Part shown: positions 1-9,557 of the stretch, piece after piece | Layout: each line of letters starts with the position of its first letter | Numbering within the stretch: position 1 is the stretch's first letter | Assembly: GCF_902806685.2 (NCBI RefSeq) | Contig: NC_048563.1 | Coordinates: forward strand, 2,170,001 to 2,234,000 | Reading direction: 5' to 3' | Length of the DNA stretch: 64,000 nt | Origin: Maniola hyperantus | Taxonomy: Eukaryota > Arthropoda > Insecta > Lepidoptera > Nymphalidae | Translations under genes and position numbers: made by a program | Notes under the pieces: generated by a model | Seen by the model: only the letters and a program-made list of their open reading frames with translations | Database searches by the model: none | Told to the model about the DNA's origin: nothing

Positions 1-40
1 AACAAATAATTAGTATTTTCAACTTTCAAAGTAAGATTAA
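1..40 (+). mobile_element. Fragment of 'A1' dispersed repeat
   Basis: Matches the TAGTATTTTCAACTTTC segment found inside the ~430-bp A1 elements elsewhere in the window (for example 40697-41127). Cut by the window edge. Confidence 0.45.
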
Positions 41-282
41 TAAACTTATCTACTAAGTAGGTACTTAAGTAGTAGATCAGTTCCAAAATATTATGGTCTA
101 GGTTAAAAATAAAAAACTGGGTAGGTATGCCAGATTTTATCGATTTTTATTATCGATATACTTATATCTTTCGCATCACTAAGCTCCTGTTATTGTCGGC
201 TTTGCTCTTGCTTTGCTGTTGATAAAGACCAATAAAGTTATCAGACATAGATTATGAAATACCCACAGATTATACAGTAGCT

Positions 283-331
283 TATTACCTATTTTGAATA
301 AATCATTTGACTTTGACTTTGACTTTGACTA
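283..331 (+). mobile_element. LINE 3' tail with (TTTGAC)n
   Basis: TTTTGAATAAAT followed by three to four TTTGAC units, a form typical of the 3' end of lepidopteran non-LTR retrotransposons. Confidence 0.45.
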
Positions 332-409
332 GGCAAATATTCATCAGTGAAGAATTCTGTAGAAGAACTAATTGATGTCATATCAACACAATAATAAATC
401 ACACAATAA

Positions 410-571
410 TATAAGTCCCGCAAATCGCTGATGCGCGTGGCCGCCATTTTAGTGACGTCAGCACTAGTAGTAGTAGCGTCAGCTGAATGGTATATTTTCG
501 GCTGACGTCAAACTGACGTCATTTTGATGTTAATGAGACATGGTTCCAGCACAATAGCAATTTGCGGGACT
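410..571. mobile_element. MITE carrying TGACGTCA sites (copy 1)
   Basis: Terminal inverted repeat AGTCCCGCAAAT.../...TTTGCGGGACT. Inside are TGACGTCA-type palindromes and a GGCCGCCATTTTAGTGACGTC block. Other copies lie at 34990, 43680, 45141 and 49633; complete copies are flanked by TATA on both sides. Confidence 0.75.
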
Positions 572-584
572 CTCGGGAATAGCT

Positions 585-692
585 CTTATAGTTTCGGAAA
601 AAAGTGGCTGTGACATACGGACGGACAGACAGACAGGCATGACGAATCTATAAGGGTTCCGTTTTTTGCCATTTGGCTACGGAACCCTAAAA
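585..692 (-). mobile_element. Element ending in a GGTTCCG hairpin
   Basis: GACGGACAGACAGACAG is followed by CTATAAGGGTTCCG, a loop, and CGGAACCCTAAAAA. The terminal hairpin is the same type as in the A1 family, with a different loop. A second copy is at 36525-36577. Confidence 0.55.
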
Positions 693-828
693 AAGATAAA
701 ACTATCTGTCTGATTTACTTATTCTTTGCATTAGTTTCGCGACCATCCGTCATCGGTGTTAGGTAGCAATAATAAAGATTATTGTAATTTTTGTTTATTA
801 CAATGTCATTACAATAATCTATTGTAAC

Positions 829-900
829 TATCATCATCATGAGCAACTCATCCCCAGCCCACTACAGAGCACGGGTCTCCCCTCAGAGTGAGAAGGGGTT
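829..900 (-). mobile_element. SINE-1 tail, reverse orientation
   Basis: (ATC)n followed by CTCACTACAGAGCACGGGTC-like sequence shared with the 3' half of the tRNA-derived SINEs at 4058 and 33070. It abuts an A1 fragment (about 896-935). Confidence 0.6.
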
Positions 901-935
901 TTTTAAGGTTCTGTACCTCAAAATGAAAAAAGGAA

Positions 936-1085
936 CCATTCTAAATAATATCGGTCCCGGCTGTACTCAAGTGTTTAGTCGACGTTAGCCCGACTAGTTT
1001 CGAACCCATCCGGGGTCCTTTTTCAAGGGAGTCCGTTCGCGCACAAACAGGTGAATACAGCCGGGACCGATATTATTTAGAATGG
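936..1085. mobile_element. MITE with 30-bp perfect inverted repeats
   Basis: Bases 936-965 are the exact reverse complement of 1056-1085. The 90-bp centre has no coding potential. The element has split or truncated an A1 fragment on its left. Confidence 0.8.
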
Positions 1086-1199
1086 AAATCACTCCTAAAA
1101 GCTAAAAATTCGCTGCGAACACAGCTTACAGTGCGGACGTGTTACAAATTAATCGAAAACAAAAACAAAGTTGACTGCTTGTACCCAGAATCAAACTAA

Positions 1200-1736
1200 C
1201 TTTATATAGACAAAATGCATTTTGTATGGCGATTCAAATATTCAATAATCTACCAACGGCCATGAAAGAAATGACACTTCCTAAATTTAAACGGAAGCTA
1301 CACGAGTGGTTATTATTTCATTGTTTTTACTCGGTTAATGACTTCTTAAACTTCAAAGAACGATAATTTGGCGGATAAAGTGTTTGTTGTTAACAATTAC
1401 TAATCTAAGTACTATAACTAATAATAATTTTAATGACAGCATGTTGACATACTTTTCTCCACTTTTGATGTCTGTTTAAATAATATTTTATTAATTTTAA
1501 TAATTGACATTTTGTAATCGCAATATTTTATTTTGTTTCGTACTCAATATTCTCCTTTAAATACTAATTATTGATGACTTATTTAAATTAGGTATATATT
1601 ATTGACATTATTGTACTTAATAACATTGCACGCCATACTTGGTAATACACTGTTTCCAAAAAAATATTGTAACACCACTTCACGTGTATTTTTTGCAATA
1701 AAAAATTATGAATTATGAAATTATGAATTATGAAAA
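1200..1736 (+). mobile_element. 3' end of a CR1/Jockey-like LINE
   Basis: Bases 1226-1364 read IFNNLPTAMKEMTLPKFKR...FYSVNDFLNFKER then stop. This is the NxLP...FK...L C-terminal signature of ORF2 proteins of CR1/Jockey-type retrotransposons. The rest of the ORF2 frame is broken upstream. A ~340-bp AT-rich 3' UTR follows, ending in an (ATTATGAA)n microsatellite at about 1700-1736. Confidence 0.75.
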
Positions 1737-1960
1737 GTGGTGACAAACAATTTTCATCTCTAAAACTTCAGTAACAAGGCAGTATTTGGTGTGCATATTT
1801 TAAGTATCATACAACTTAATCGCTCTGCGAAGCTGTAGCGGGGGACACTTGGAGTAAACAAGACGGGCTCTGTACGACCCGTCTCTGCACCGTCTCGCTC
1901 CCACACCTGGCAAGCGCATGCGACGCCGCTGTACTGACGTGAGTAAAAACAAAGATCAAT

Positions 1961-2929
1961 ATGAGCGCCGACCGATCTCCGACTAGAAGTGACTTGGCAT
2001 CTGCGCGAAGCGGATCTTACCCAAATTTACCAAGCAAAATTAATGCCTCCCAGCTATCAGAATTGTCTCAAGTTACAGTTCGAAATAAGCGCAAATTTAT
2101 TGCAGAAAATGAAGAATTAAAGGCTGAATTTTCGGATGTAAAACATGAGTTCATTGAACTGAGTAAACAAATGACAGCACTACACCTTCAAATGTCAGAA
2201 ATGATGACGTACCTCACATCTAACAACACCATGCAAATAGACAATTTCTCTAAAATAAGTGAAGATGTTTCTGTCATAAAAAATCAAGTCAATGATATAA
2301 AATCTACGGCTGAATTCTTGATTGAAGAACAAAGCAAACTGAAATTAGAAATTATGAATATTAAAAGTTCGAATAATACTACACGGAAGAAGATTGAGTT
2401 ATTAGAATCTAGAATACAAAACATAGACTTGAAGATGATTAGTGTGGACGCAAGCCCGAAAGTGAAAGCACAAGAAGAAATTATTACAGAACTAAACGAG
2501 CGAAACTTGAGATCACGAAATATATTAGTGTCAGGCATAGCTGAATCAACCTGTACTGACCCGAAAGAGAGACAAATTCATGATAGAAACGCTTCCTGGA
2601 ATATTTTAAAAACTATATACACAGATTGCCCTCAGCCTGAAAAAGTTTATCGGATAGGAAAATACAATCCAGATAAAAACCATTTAATCAAAGTATGTTT
2701 TGAGCTCCCAAAAACAGCCCTGTATATACTTCGGAACAAATCAAGCGTGAAGAATGACGTGAACAAAATTTACCCCGATCAAACATCTCAGCAGCAATCA
2801 TATATGAAACGTCTTAAAGAAGAGCTTGAGGCTCGAACAAGAAATGGCGAAACAAATCTCATAATAAAATATGTGAGAGGTGTGCCTAAAATAATTTCTG
2901 CGCCGCCAAAAACTACAACCAATAATTAG
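1961..2929 (+). CDS. LINE ORF1 protein (intact, 322 aa)
   Basis: Complete open frame from ATG 1961 to TAG 2929. Residues about 50-180 are rich in E, K, L and N in heptad-like order, consistent with a coiled coil. A C-terminal part of about 130 residues beginning RNILVSGIAES and ending near KYVRGVPKIIS resembles the nucleic-acid-binding C-terminal domain common in ORF1 proteins of lepidopteran CR1/Jockey-type LINEs. ORF1 proteins of this kind bind the element's own RNA. The first ATG after a GC-rich leader (about 1820-1960) is taken as start. Downstream only about 20 codons of ORF2 remain, so this element cannot move by itself. No host gene function is suggested. The family assignment rests on architecture, not on a database match. 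Confidence 0.85.
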   Translation: MSADRSPTRSDLASARSGSYPNLPSKINASQLSELSQVTVRNKRKFIAENEELKAEFSDVKHEFIELSKQMTALHLQMSEMMTYLTSNNTMQIDNFSKISEDVSVIKNQVNDIKSTAEFLIEEQSKLKLEIMNIKSSNNTTRKKIELLESRIQNIDLKMISVDASPKVKAQEEIITELNERNLRSRNILVSGIAESTCTDPKERQIHDRNASWNILKTIYTDCPQPEKVYRIGKYNPDKNHLIKVCFELPKTALYILRNKSSVKNDVNKIYPDQTSQQQSYMKRLKEELEARTRNGETNLIIKYVRGVPKIISAPPKTTTNN

Positions 2930-2944
2930 TACTAAAGACTACGA

Positions 2945-3060
2945 CCGAAAAGTGGGATTCCAGCACTTCTACGGGATGAAAAATGTTTTGTTTGAAGGCG
3001 TACAATTATACAATAAGCTCCCCAGTGACATAAAACACACAGTCTTTTTAAACTTATAAA
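2945..3060 (+). pseudogene. ORF2 C-terminal remnant of the same LINE
   Basis: Bases 2975-3058 read GMKNVLFEGVQLYNKLPSD then HTVFLNL and stop, the NxLP C-terminal motif of ORF2. Endonuclease and reverse transcriptase are absent: the sequence passes from the ORF1 stop to the last part of ORF2 within about 45 bp. This implies a large internal deletion. Confidence 0.7.
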
Positions 3061-3883
3061 AAACTCATAAATTACATTAACAAAAATAACTTTAACATAA
3101 AAAAATCCATATTCTGCTACATTTATATTTATATATAAATATAATTAATATCTACTTGTATACTAAACTCACATACACGACTATAAAAATAAAAATAAAA
3201 TACATATTATACATGTAAATATACTTAAATATACATACTTGTGTACATTTACATATTATAAGCCCTTTACTATAAATAATACATACACATAGGTACAGAA
3301 AATACTACTATGCCAGCGGTATCTAGTCTCTAATAATCCATGTTATGTCCGTGCCATTCGCGCACTCGATCGACTCGCTTACTTTGTGATAATTTTATTT
3401 CTACCCACTTTGTTTTGTATAAAGTCGCAGTTGAAGTGTGGATAAGATACCTACTGTTAATTTGTTAAATTTCTCATGTAAGTGAATTTAATTCTTAGTG
3501 AGAATAAAGTTCTTTAACCGTAAAAAAGGAACCCTTACAGGATCACTTTTTACGAAATTACAGACAGACACTTCAATTTGAATAATTAGTATTAGACGAT
3601 TTAATTAATAATGTTTTTCTTTTCATAATTTTTTCTTTTAACAGTGCCATCTACACGCAACTTCTGGAACAATAATGGTTACAATTTCCCTCGTTAGATG
3701 GCGTTTCTATGGCCGACTAAAAAAATTTTCATTTATAGTTAATGAAAATGCTCAAAGATGGCGCTATCTGATTTTCTCTTTCCTGAAATTATTACCCCAC
3801 CAAAAACATTTCAAAGACTCACAAGTTCATAATGCAGTTATCAAATCTCTAGTAGAGCTAAGCCCCCAGCTGAGCTTCGATTT
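3061..3883. other. AT-rich intergenic/intronic stretch, no gene
   Basis: Contains the probable 3' UTR of the deleted LINE (ATATAAAT-rich, 3110-3270) and a small A1-like scrap near 3525-3570 (GGAACCCTTACAGGATCAC). A 73-codon open frame at 3675-3896 shows no recognisable feature and I do not call it a gene. Confidence 0.5.
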
Positions 3884-4040
3884 GTGCTTGCTTTAACGGT
3901 GAAGGAAAACATCGTGAGCAAACCTGCATGCCCGAGAGCTCTCCATAATGTTCTCAAAGGAAGTGTGAAGTCTACCAATCCGCAAATGGCCAGCGTGGTA
4001 GACCATGGCGGAGACCCTACTCTGAGAGCAGACCTATCCT
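3884..4040 (+). mobile_element. SINE-1 tail (5'-truncated copy)
   Basis: TTTAACGGTGAAGGAAAACA, CTCCATAATGTTCTCAAAGG and CCAATCCGCAAATGGCCAGC are the 3'-body blocks of SINE-1. The tRNA-like head is absent. It lies just upstream of a complete copy. Confidence 0.75.
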
Positions 4041-4057
4041 ATACCAGCCATCCTATA

Positions 4058-4385
4058 TAAGCTGTGATAGCCTAGTAGTTAGGACGTCCGCCTTCTAATC
4101 GGAGGTCGGGGGTTCGATCCCGGGCATGCACCTCTAACTTTTCGGAGTCATGTGCGTTTTGATTAACTAAATATCACTTGCTTTAACGGTGAAGGAAAAC
4201 ATCGTGAGGAAACTTGCATGCCTGAGAGCTCTCCATAATTTTCTGAAAGGTGTGTGAAGTCTACCAATCCGCACATGGCCAGTGTGGTAGACTATGGTCA
4301 AAACCACAAGTTAAACAAAACCCTTCTCACTCTGAGAGGAGACCCGTGCTCTGTAGTGAGCCGGTGATGGGGTGATGGTGGTGAA
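4058..4385 (+). mobile_element. SINE-1, complete tRNA-derived copy
   Basis: Head has an A-box-like TGATAGCCTAGTAGTTAGG and a B-box GGTTCGATCCC inside a tRNA-like fold. The LINE-like body runs from TTTAACGGTGAAGG to GTGAGCCGGTGATGGG and ends in GATGGTG repeats. It contains a small insertion near 4305-4320 relative to other copies. The head is a pol III promoter by family logic. It is not a working tRNA gene, because the acceptor stem does not close. Confidence 0.85.
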
Positions 4386-4461
4386 GTTAAATAGGTATAG
4401 GTACACCATAATCAATTTATGCTAAATAGTTAGATAACAAACCTATTGCGACACTGCACTG

Positions 4462-4749
4462 TGTAGAGGTGCAACCTCTACCGTTACTTGGCTGGCAGCT
4501 ATTAGGAAAACTTCGCAGCTGCCACACAACAATATTCAAATTTGGAACGCAGTGGGGAATCCTCCTGGTCACGCACGTTACAAGATTCCACATTCCCTAT
4601 CATCCGCTCGTCACGTCAACATCTTCTAGCATTGTATTATATAAAGCTCGCGAGCCCGTCTGTATTGTACATAACATATCAATTGTAAAGTGTAAAATAA
4701 ACATCACTATATGTAGCTGGTTCTTCATTACATCAACCCTTCAGCTACA
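4462..4749 (+). mobile_element. LTR of a retrotransposon (left arm, 288 bp)
   Basis: Begins TGTAGAGG and ends CAGCTACA (TG...CA with 5-bp inverted ends). A TATA-like ATTATATAAAG lies at about 4636-4646 and an AATAAA in GTAAAATAAACATC at about 4690-4705, in the order expected for U3-R-U5. Immediately downstream is TGGTGACCCCGACGTG, a primer-binding-site-like sequence. An almost identical copy lies inverted at 4799-5086. Confidence 0.85.
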
Positions 4750-4798
4750 TAATTGGTGACCCCGACGTGATCTGAACACGCAACCTTCTGATTTATTA
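4750..4798 (+). mobile_element. PBS and first bases of an LTR-retrotransposon interior
   Basis: TAAT then TGGTGACCCCGACGTG, the arrangement of a tRNA primer binding site just after a 5' LTR in BEL/Pao- or Gypsy-type elements. It is only 49 bp long before the inverted second LTR begins, so no gag or pol is present. Confidence 0.75.
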
Positions 4799-5086
4799 TG
4801 TAGCTGAAGGGTTGATGTAATGAAGAACCAGCTACATATAGTGATGTTTATTTTACACTTTACAATTGATATGTTATGTACAATACAGACGGGCTCGCGA
4901 GCTTTATATAATACAATGGTAGAAGATGTTGACGTGACGAGCGGATGATAGGGAATGTGGAATCTTGTAACGTGCGTGACCAGGAGGATTCCCCACTGCG
5001 TTCCAAATTTGAATATTGTTGTGTGGCAGCTGCGAAGTTTTCCTAATAGCTGCCAGCCAAGTAACGGTAGAGGTTGCACCTCTACA
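4799..5086 (-). mobile_element. Same LTR in inverted orientation (right arm, 288 bp)
   Basis: Exact-length reverse complement of 4462-4749, differing at one base that I can see (CTAGCATTG against CTACCATTG). The outer border continues as CTACATCTG caaaa CAGATGTAG, a short palindrome across the element end. I see no convincing target-site duplication around the pair. Confidence 0.85.
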
Positions 5087-5250
5087 TCTGCAAAACAGAT
5101 GTAGGCCAAAATGTGCACCAATGCGGATACCAGCATATACAGGGTGTAACCAGAACGCTAGCAAAAAACTTAGCGTTATTGTTATACTACCTAAACACAA
5201 TCCGATACCAATAACCATTTGCCTCATTTTGTAGTTCTAGTTATTTAGTA

Positions 5251-5444
5251 CTAGATGATGCCCGCGACTTCGCGTGGATTTAGGTTTTTGAAAATCCCGC
5301 GGGAACTCTTTGATTTTCCGAGATCAAAAGTAGCCTATGTCCTTCCTCGGGATTCAAGCTATCTCTGTACTAAATTTCATCAAAATTGGTTGGGCGGATG
5401 AGCCGTGAAAAGCTAGCAGACAGACACACTTTCGCATTTATAAT
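5251..5444 (-). mobile_element. Helitron-like element, H1 type
   Basis: On the reverse strand it ends with the hairpin/CTAG terminus (forward ACTAGATGATGCCCGCGACT). Its body contains AAAATCCCGCGGGAACTCTT and its other end is CACTTTCGCATTTATAAT. This matches the non-autonomous Lep1-like Helitrons of Lepidoptera. Confidence 0.75.
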
Positions 5445-5599
5445 TTTTTTTTTAATTAGTTTTTATTAATTAGCATTTATAAATTTAGGATTTTTCAAAC
5501 CCGCAATGTATAGCATTAAAAACTGGGGTGGATGCCCCACCTACAACGTGGCACTCACTCCGGATGGCCTACTTACGCAACGTTAGTTGATCTCTAGCG

Positions 5600-5714
5600 T
5601 TTGCCAATCCGTACTTGGCCCTCGTGGCCAAGTGCGGATTGACCTACGGCCTAAGCCATTTACCTATCGATATCTGTGCTTAGTAGTGGGCCGGCGTTGG
5701 GTTCAGCATGATGT
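5600..5714 (+). mobile_element. SINE-1 tail fragment with a palindrome
   Basis: GCCAATCCGTACTTGGCC and GGCCAAGTGCGGATTGAC form an inverted pair. TAGTAGTGGGCCGGCGTTGG is the SINE-1 3' block. It lies just upstream of the orb2 exon. Confidence 0.5.
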
Positions 5715-5795
5715 ACAGATTCACGCGTACGCGCGCTTTCAATGTGAAATAGTCTTAATTTCCGTTGCTTGTTGTCGTGTTACAGGGTTTAGCAG

Positions 5796-6287
5796 TCGCT
5801 AATGGCAGTGGCCGCGTTACCGACGCAGTGTACGTCTCCGCGCCTTCTGTGGACAGGCACCTTTTCAGGCTGTCGCTTAAGCGCCAAAGCCCTGACCGCG
5901 CGTTACCGTCGCAGTGTATACCCAATGCAGGCAGTACTGCCACAAACAATGAGGGGAAACGGAACAGAGCGGAACAGAGCAAGTGACAGCCTGCGCGCGC
6001 AGCCCATCGACCCGCCAGATAAGACTTATCGCCAGTCCAGCACCGACCGCCGCGCGGGTCGGACGTATGCGCGGATGGGAGAGTTACAATACCCCGGCGC
6101 ACCTAGCGTCGATGATGAGCGCCAGTACCGCGCGCCCTTCCGCAGGGCTCCGCAGTACAGGTGGGGCGCGCCGCAGCCGCCCCAGCCCTCGGCCTTCGCC
6201 CCCTGGAGGCGCGCGCCGGCTCCCCCACGGCCTCCGGATTACAGACGCAGTGTCTCCTATCCGGGGAAGCCTGAAGAACCATATCAG
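5796..6287 (+). CDS. orb2: orb2 exon upstream of the RNA-binding region (5' end uncertain)
   Basis: GC-rich exon in AT-rich surroundings. The frame that leaves it at CAG|GTGCCC (6287/6288) ends in GKPEEPYQ in phase 0 and joins the 22853 exon in frame. The best-looking coding part is about 6085-6287: an Arg/Pro/Tyr-rich segment (APFRRAPQYRWGAPQPPQ, then PPDYRRSVSYPGK) of low complexity, as expected for the disordered N-terminal half of CPEB2-4 proteins. The start is unclear. A good acceptor at 5785 (TGTTACAG) opens a different frame that stops at 5986, whereas this frame has a TAG at 5790. Acceptors at 5795 (phase 0) or 5868 (TTTTCAG, phase 1) would keep the frame, and ATG 5802 is also possible. 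No Q-rich prion-like tract is seen in the window; it may lie upstream. Confidence 0.5.
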
Positions 6288-7800
6288 GTGCCCTGAATAT
6301 GTGCTTTTACCCTAATTCTAAGGATATCTCGTGTTATTCACCATTTTCTGACCAAGAAATGTCAATTTCATGTGCTTTTACACATCTTCGAGCGGTGCTT
6401 GGGAGAAAACATGTTTTTCATGAAAAAATCAGCGTTTTTCAGTGGATTTTCTGTGTGAGATAATATAAAGTAGTACATACTTCCTATAGCGACACCAAAC
6501 AAAACTGCTATACTCATATGATTTTCATGATACATGACTGAATTTCATAATTTCGTATGACGTGGATGCGAATTTTCAAGAAAAATAATTAGTTTTCATA
6601 ATTCACGTGAAATTGTATCATTTTTCCCATATAATTACTACATAAAAAAAGCCCAGTAAATCTGACACGAGGAAGCCTGAAGAACCATATCAGGTAACCT
6701 GAAAACTGTGCCTTTACCCTAATTTTAATGAAAACCCATATTTTCTGGTAAGTTTTACATGAAAAATGCCATTTTCATGTGGTTTTTCACATTTTCCAAC
6801 GGTGTTAGTAGAAAACTCGTGGTTTTTTCCGTATTTCAGTGAATTTTCTATGTGAGTTATTAGTACTATCGACGCCAAACAAAACTACCTCTACTCATAT
6901 GATTTTCGTGGATGCGAATTTTCAAGAAACATAGTCGGATTTTATAATTTTCAGCTGAAATTATAGCACTTTTCCTATATAATATATAAGAAATAACCTA
7001 CTGTAGGCGCAGTAAATCCTAACTGTGGAAGGCTGAAGAACCATATCAGGTACCCTGAAAACTGTGCCCCTAATTCGAATGAAAAATCGTGTTTTCTGGT
7101 AAGTTTTATCTGAAAAATGCCAGTTTCATGTGCCTTTACACATCTTCCAACGATGTTTGTAGGAAAACTCGTGGTTTAGTTCGCGTTTTTAGTGAATTTT
7201 CTGTGTGAAATAATAAAACTACTTGCTGTTTACTGTTTACTACGACGCCAAACATAACTACCCCTTATCATACGATTTACATGATTTCTAACGGCGTGGA
7301 AGCGAATTTTGAAGAAAAATAGTCAGATTTTATAATTTTCAGCTGGAATTATAGCACTTTTCATACATAAAGAATACGCGCATTAACTCGACCTAACTGT
7401 GGGAGCCTGAATTACCATACCATATCAGGTGCTGAAAACTGTGCTTTCACCCTAATTTTAATAAAACATCGTGTTTTCTGGTAAATTTTACATGAAAAAT
7501 GCTATTTTCATGTGCTTTTGCACGTCTTCCCACGGTGTTTGTAGGAAAACTCGTGTTTTTTCCGCATTTTTCAGTGAATTTTCTGTGTGAGTTATGAGGA
7601 CAATTTACTTCCTATAACGACGCCAAACAAACAAAACTACCTCTACTCATATGAATTTCGTAGCTATGCGAATTTTCAAGATAAATAGTTAGTTTTTATG
7701 ATTTTTAGCTGAAATTATAGCGCTTTTCCTATATACTACCATAAGAAATATCCTACTTACTTTACTTAATATTTTTTCAATATAGTAGATACATAAAAAA
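6243..7800 (+). repeat. Tandem array copying the exon 3' end and splice donor (4 copies)
   Basis: The exon end GAAGCCTGAAGAACCATATCAG with its GT recurs with GT at 6694, 7050 and 7429 (real donor 6288). Spacings are 406, 356 and 379 bp. Each unit also repeats intronic landmarks (TTTTCTGTGTGAG, GACGCCAAACAAAACTA, ACTCATATGATTTTC). Copies are diverged, so the array is not recent. The copies at 6694 (CAG|GTAACC) and 7050 (CAG|GTACCC) are closer to the donor consensus than the exon's own CAG|GTGCCC. Reading through the first donor meets TGA at once, so use of a downstream donor would truncate the protein. Confidence 0.8.
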
Positions 7801-7832
7801 CCTGCTATATAAAAGGGCTTTACCTGAACATT

Positions 7833-7966
7833 CTATACAGATTTTTATTTCATTTTATACAATATAATAGTTTTCGATTTATCGTGCAAAATGTCGAAAA
7901 ATACGACTGTAGTACAGAACCCTCGGTGCGCGAGTCTGACTCGCACTTGGCCGGTCTTAAAAGTTT
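7833..7966 (+). mobile_element. A1 element, 3' part
   Basis: ATTTATCGTGCAAAATGTCG and CTGACTCGCACTTGGCCGG match the 3' end of A1 elements; 5' truncated. Confidence 0.75.
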
Positions 7967-8214
7967 TCACGAAAAACCTATATAAGGTTAAAGGTGTTCG
8001 AAAAAGGTATGGCATAAGTTTTTGCGATTTATGAAATTTTTAGCACTTGCGCGAATTTTCCTCGCTGCCTGTAATAATTTATCAAACTTAAGGAAACAGC
8101 TCGAAAAGTTTAAAGCTATGTAGGACGTATTCCTGAAAGTCGAATTTTTTATTTTCAAAATTGGTTAAGATTTGTTCTAGTGGGGCTTTAGCCGAGTTTT
8201 TTTTAAATTTACTT

Positions 8215-8312
8215 ACTAGCTTATGCCCGCAACTTTGTCCGTGGGGACTACAAGAATTTCAAACCCCTATTTTACCCCCTTAGGGGTTGGATTTCCAAAA
8301 ATCCTTTCTTAT
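8215..8312 (-). mobile_element. Helitron-like element, H2 type, fragment
   Basis: Begins ACTAGCTTATGCCCGC and contains CCCCTTAGGGGTTGGATTT and AAATCCTTTCTTA of the H2 type. The 5' TC end is missing. Confidence 0.65.
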
Positions 8313-8330
8313 TCAGTCAGTCCTTCACAT

Positions 8331-8443
8331 TTTCTTGCTGGTTCTTCTCGGTAGGAAATTACCAGTGGTAGATGGATGGACGATTCAAAAGTACTTGTAA
8401 ATTTTAATTAAAAAATATATATTTTGATTTTGATTTTTCCTTT
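8331..8443 (+). mobile_element. LINE-F 3' tail
   Basis: TCTTGCTGGTTCTTCTCGGT, ACCAGTGGTAGATGG and AAAAGTACTTGTAAATTTTA match the end of the CR1-like LINE at 37610-38218. Ends in TTTTGAT repeats. Confidence 0.6.
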
Positions 8444-8606
8444 TGACTGTCCAAAAAATGAAGGATAATGTTTTTAGGGTTCATATATGTGAGTTTCTTT
8501 ATTCCAAAGTAACTTCTAAATGCCTAAGCAGATTTGGATGAACGGGATATTATTGTTTAGAATCCTACATCATTTCGAGTGACACCGGATATACTTAAAT
8601 TAAAAA

Positions 8607-8984
8607 AAACCGGCCAAGTGCGAGTCAGGCTCGCGCAATGAGGGTTCCGTACTACAGTCGTATTTTTTCGACATTTTGCACGATAATTCAAAAACTATGA
8701 TACATAAAAATAAATAAAAATCTGTTTTAGAATGCACTTGTGAAGACCTTTCATATGATACCCCACTTGATATAGTTCTCTAACTTCAAAATGGAAAATA
8801 CAAATTTTTAGTTCATGACCACAATTAATTTTTTTTGTGTGAAGCAACCACAAATACACGGTTTTCAGATTTTTCCCCAAATGTCAGTTATAAGATCTAC
8901 CTACCTGCCAAATTTCATGATTCTAGGTCAACGGGAAGTACCCTGTAGGTTTCTTGACAGACCGACAGACAGACAACAAAGTGA
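8607..8984 (-). mobile_element. A1 element (reverse), truncated by a LINE end
   Basis: Starts AACCGGCCAAGTGCGAGTC and runs through TTCATGATTCTAGGTCAACG to GACAGACAACAAAGTGAT, where the GGTTCCG hairpin is missing and LINE sequence begins. Confidence 0.8.
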
Positions 8985-9312
8985 TTTACAGGATATATTT
9001 CGGAGAGTGTGCTCAGGAGCTGTTCGATCTTGTCCCCCCCCCCCCTCACGTTTCTACCACATTACCGCAAGGCACCGGGCGAGTTTCCACCCCTATGTCG
9101 TCAACATTCTATCTTCGCGTACGAAACGCTTTGCATCATTCCTTATACGCATGGCTAGGGTCTGGAATACTCTTCCGAGATCAGTGTTTCCTGCCAATTA
9201 TAATCCGGGCATCTTTAAAACAAGAGTGAATAAGCACCTTCTAGGCAAACTCCACATCATTACTTCCCATCAGGTGTGATTCTGGTCAAGCCTTTGCCTA
9301 TAATGAATTAAA
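8985..9312 (+). mobile_element. LINE-B 3' end (CR1/Jockey-like)
   Basis: One frame ending at 9279 includes RTKRFASFLIRMARVWNTLP, RSVFPANYNPGIFKTRVN and KHLLGKL: the NTLP...F...FK C-terminus of an ORF2. Preceding codons sit in another frame (YRIYFGECAQELFDL), so the copy is frameshifted near a C9 run at 9036. Ends in a short A-rich tail. Confidence 0.8.
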
Positions 9313-9557
9313 AAAAAATTAACCTTGCGAAAGCACCACGTTCGGCCCGACCTTCGTGACCTAGTTACATATACCTACCGATCGATCCACCCCCGTTGTA
9401 TGACATAACATAAAGTTTTTACCCGACAACGGCAAAGCAAAAAAGAAGGGTTATGATTTTGGAAGTCTTTACATCTAATTGGAACGGCATTTCACTTACA
9501 CTAAATAGATGATCAATGATAAATTTAAATATAAATACAATTTTTTTTACAAAAAAA

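Noticed and set aside
3675..3896. 73-codon open frame
   Set aside because: No start context, codon or homology signal; AT-rich background sequence.
4063..4130. tRNA-like sequence with A and B boxes (and the similar heads at 10374, 16728, 33070, 39511)
   Set aside because: Each is the head of a SINE with a shared non-tRNA body; acceptor stems do not close and copies are many.
4469..5136. Two similar ~95-codon frames on opposite strands
   Set aside because: They are the two inverted LTR copies; LTRs do not encode protein.
5755..6102. 115-codon reverse open frame
   Set aside because: Antisense of the GC-rich orb2 exon.
5796..6287. Glutamine-rich prion-like domain of Orb2
   Set aside because: Looked for in all exons; no Q-rich tract is present in this window, so it is either upstream or absent.
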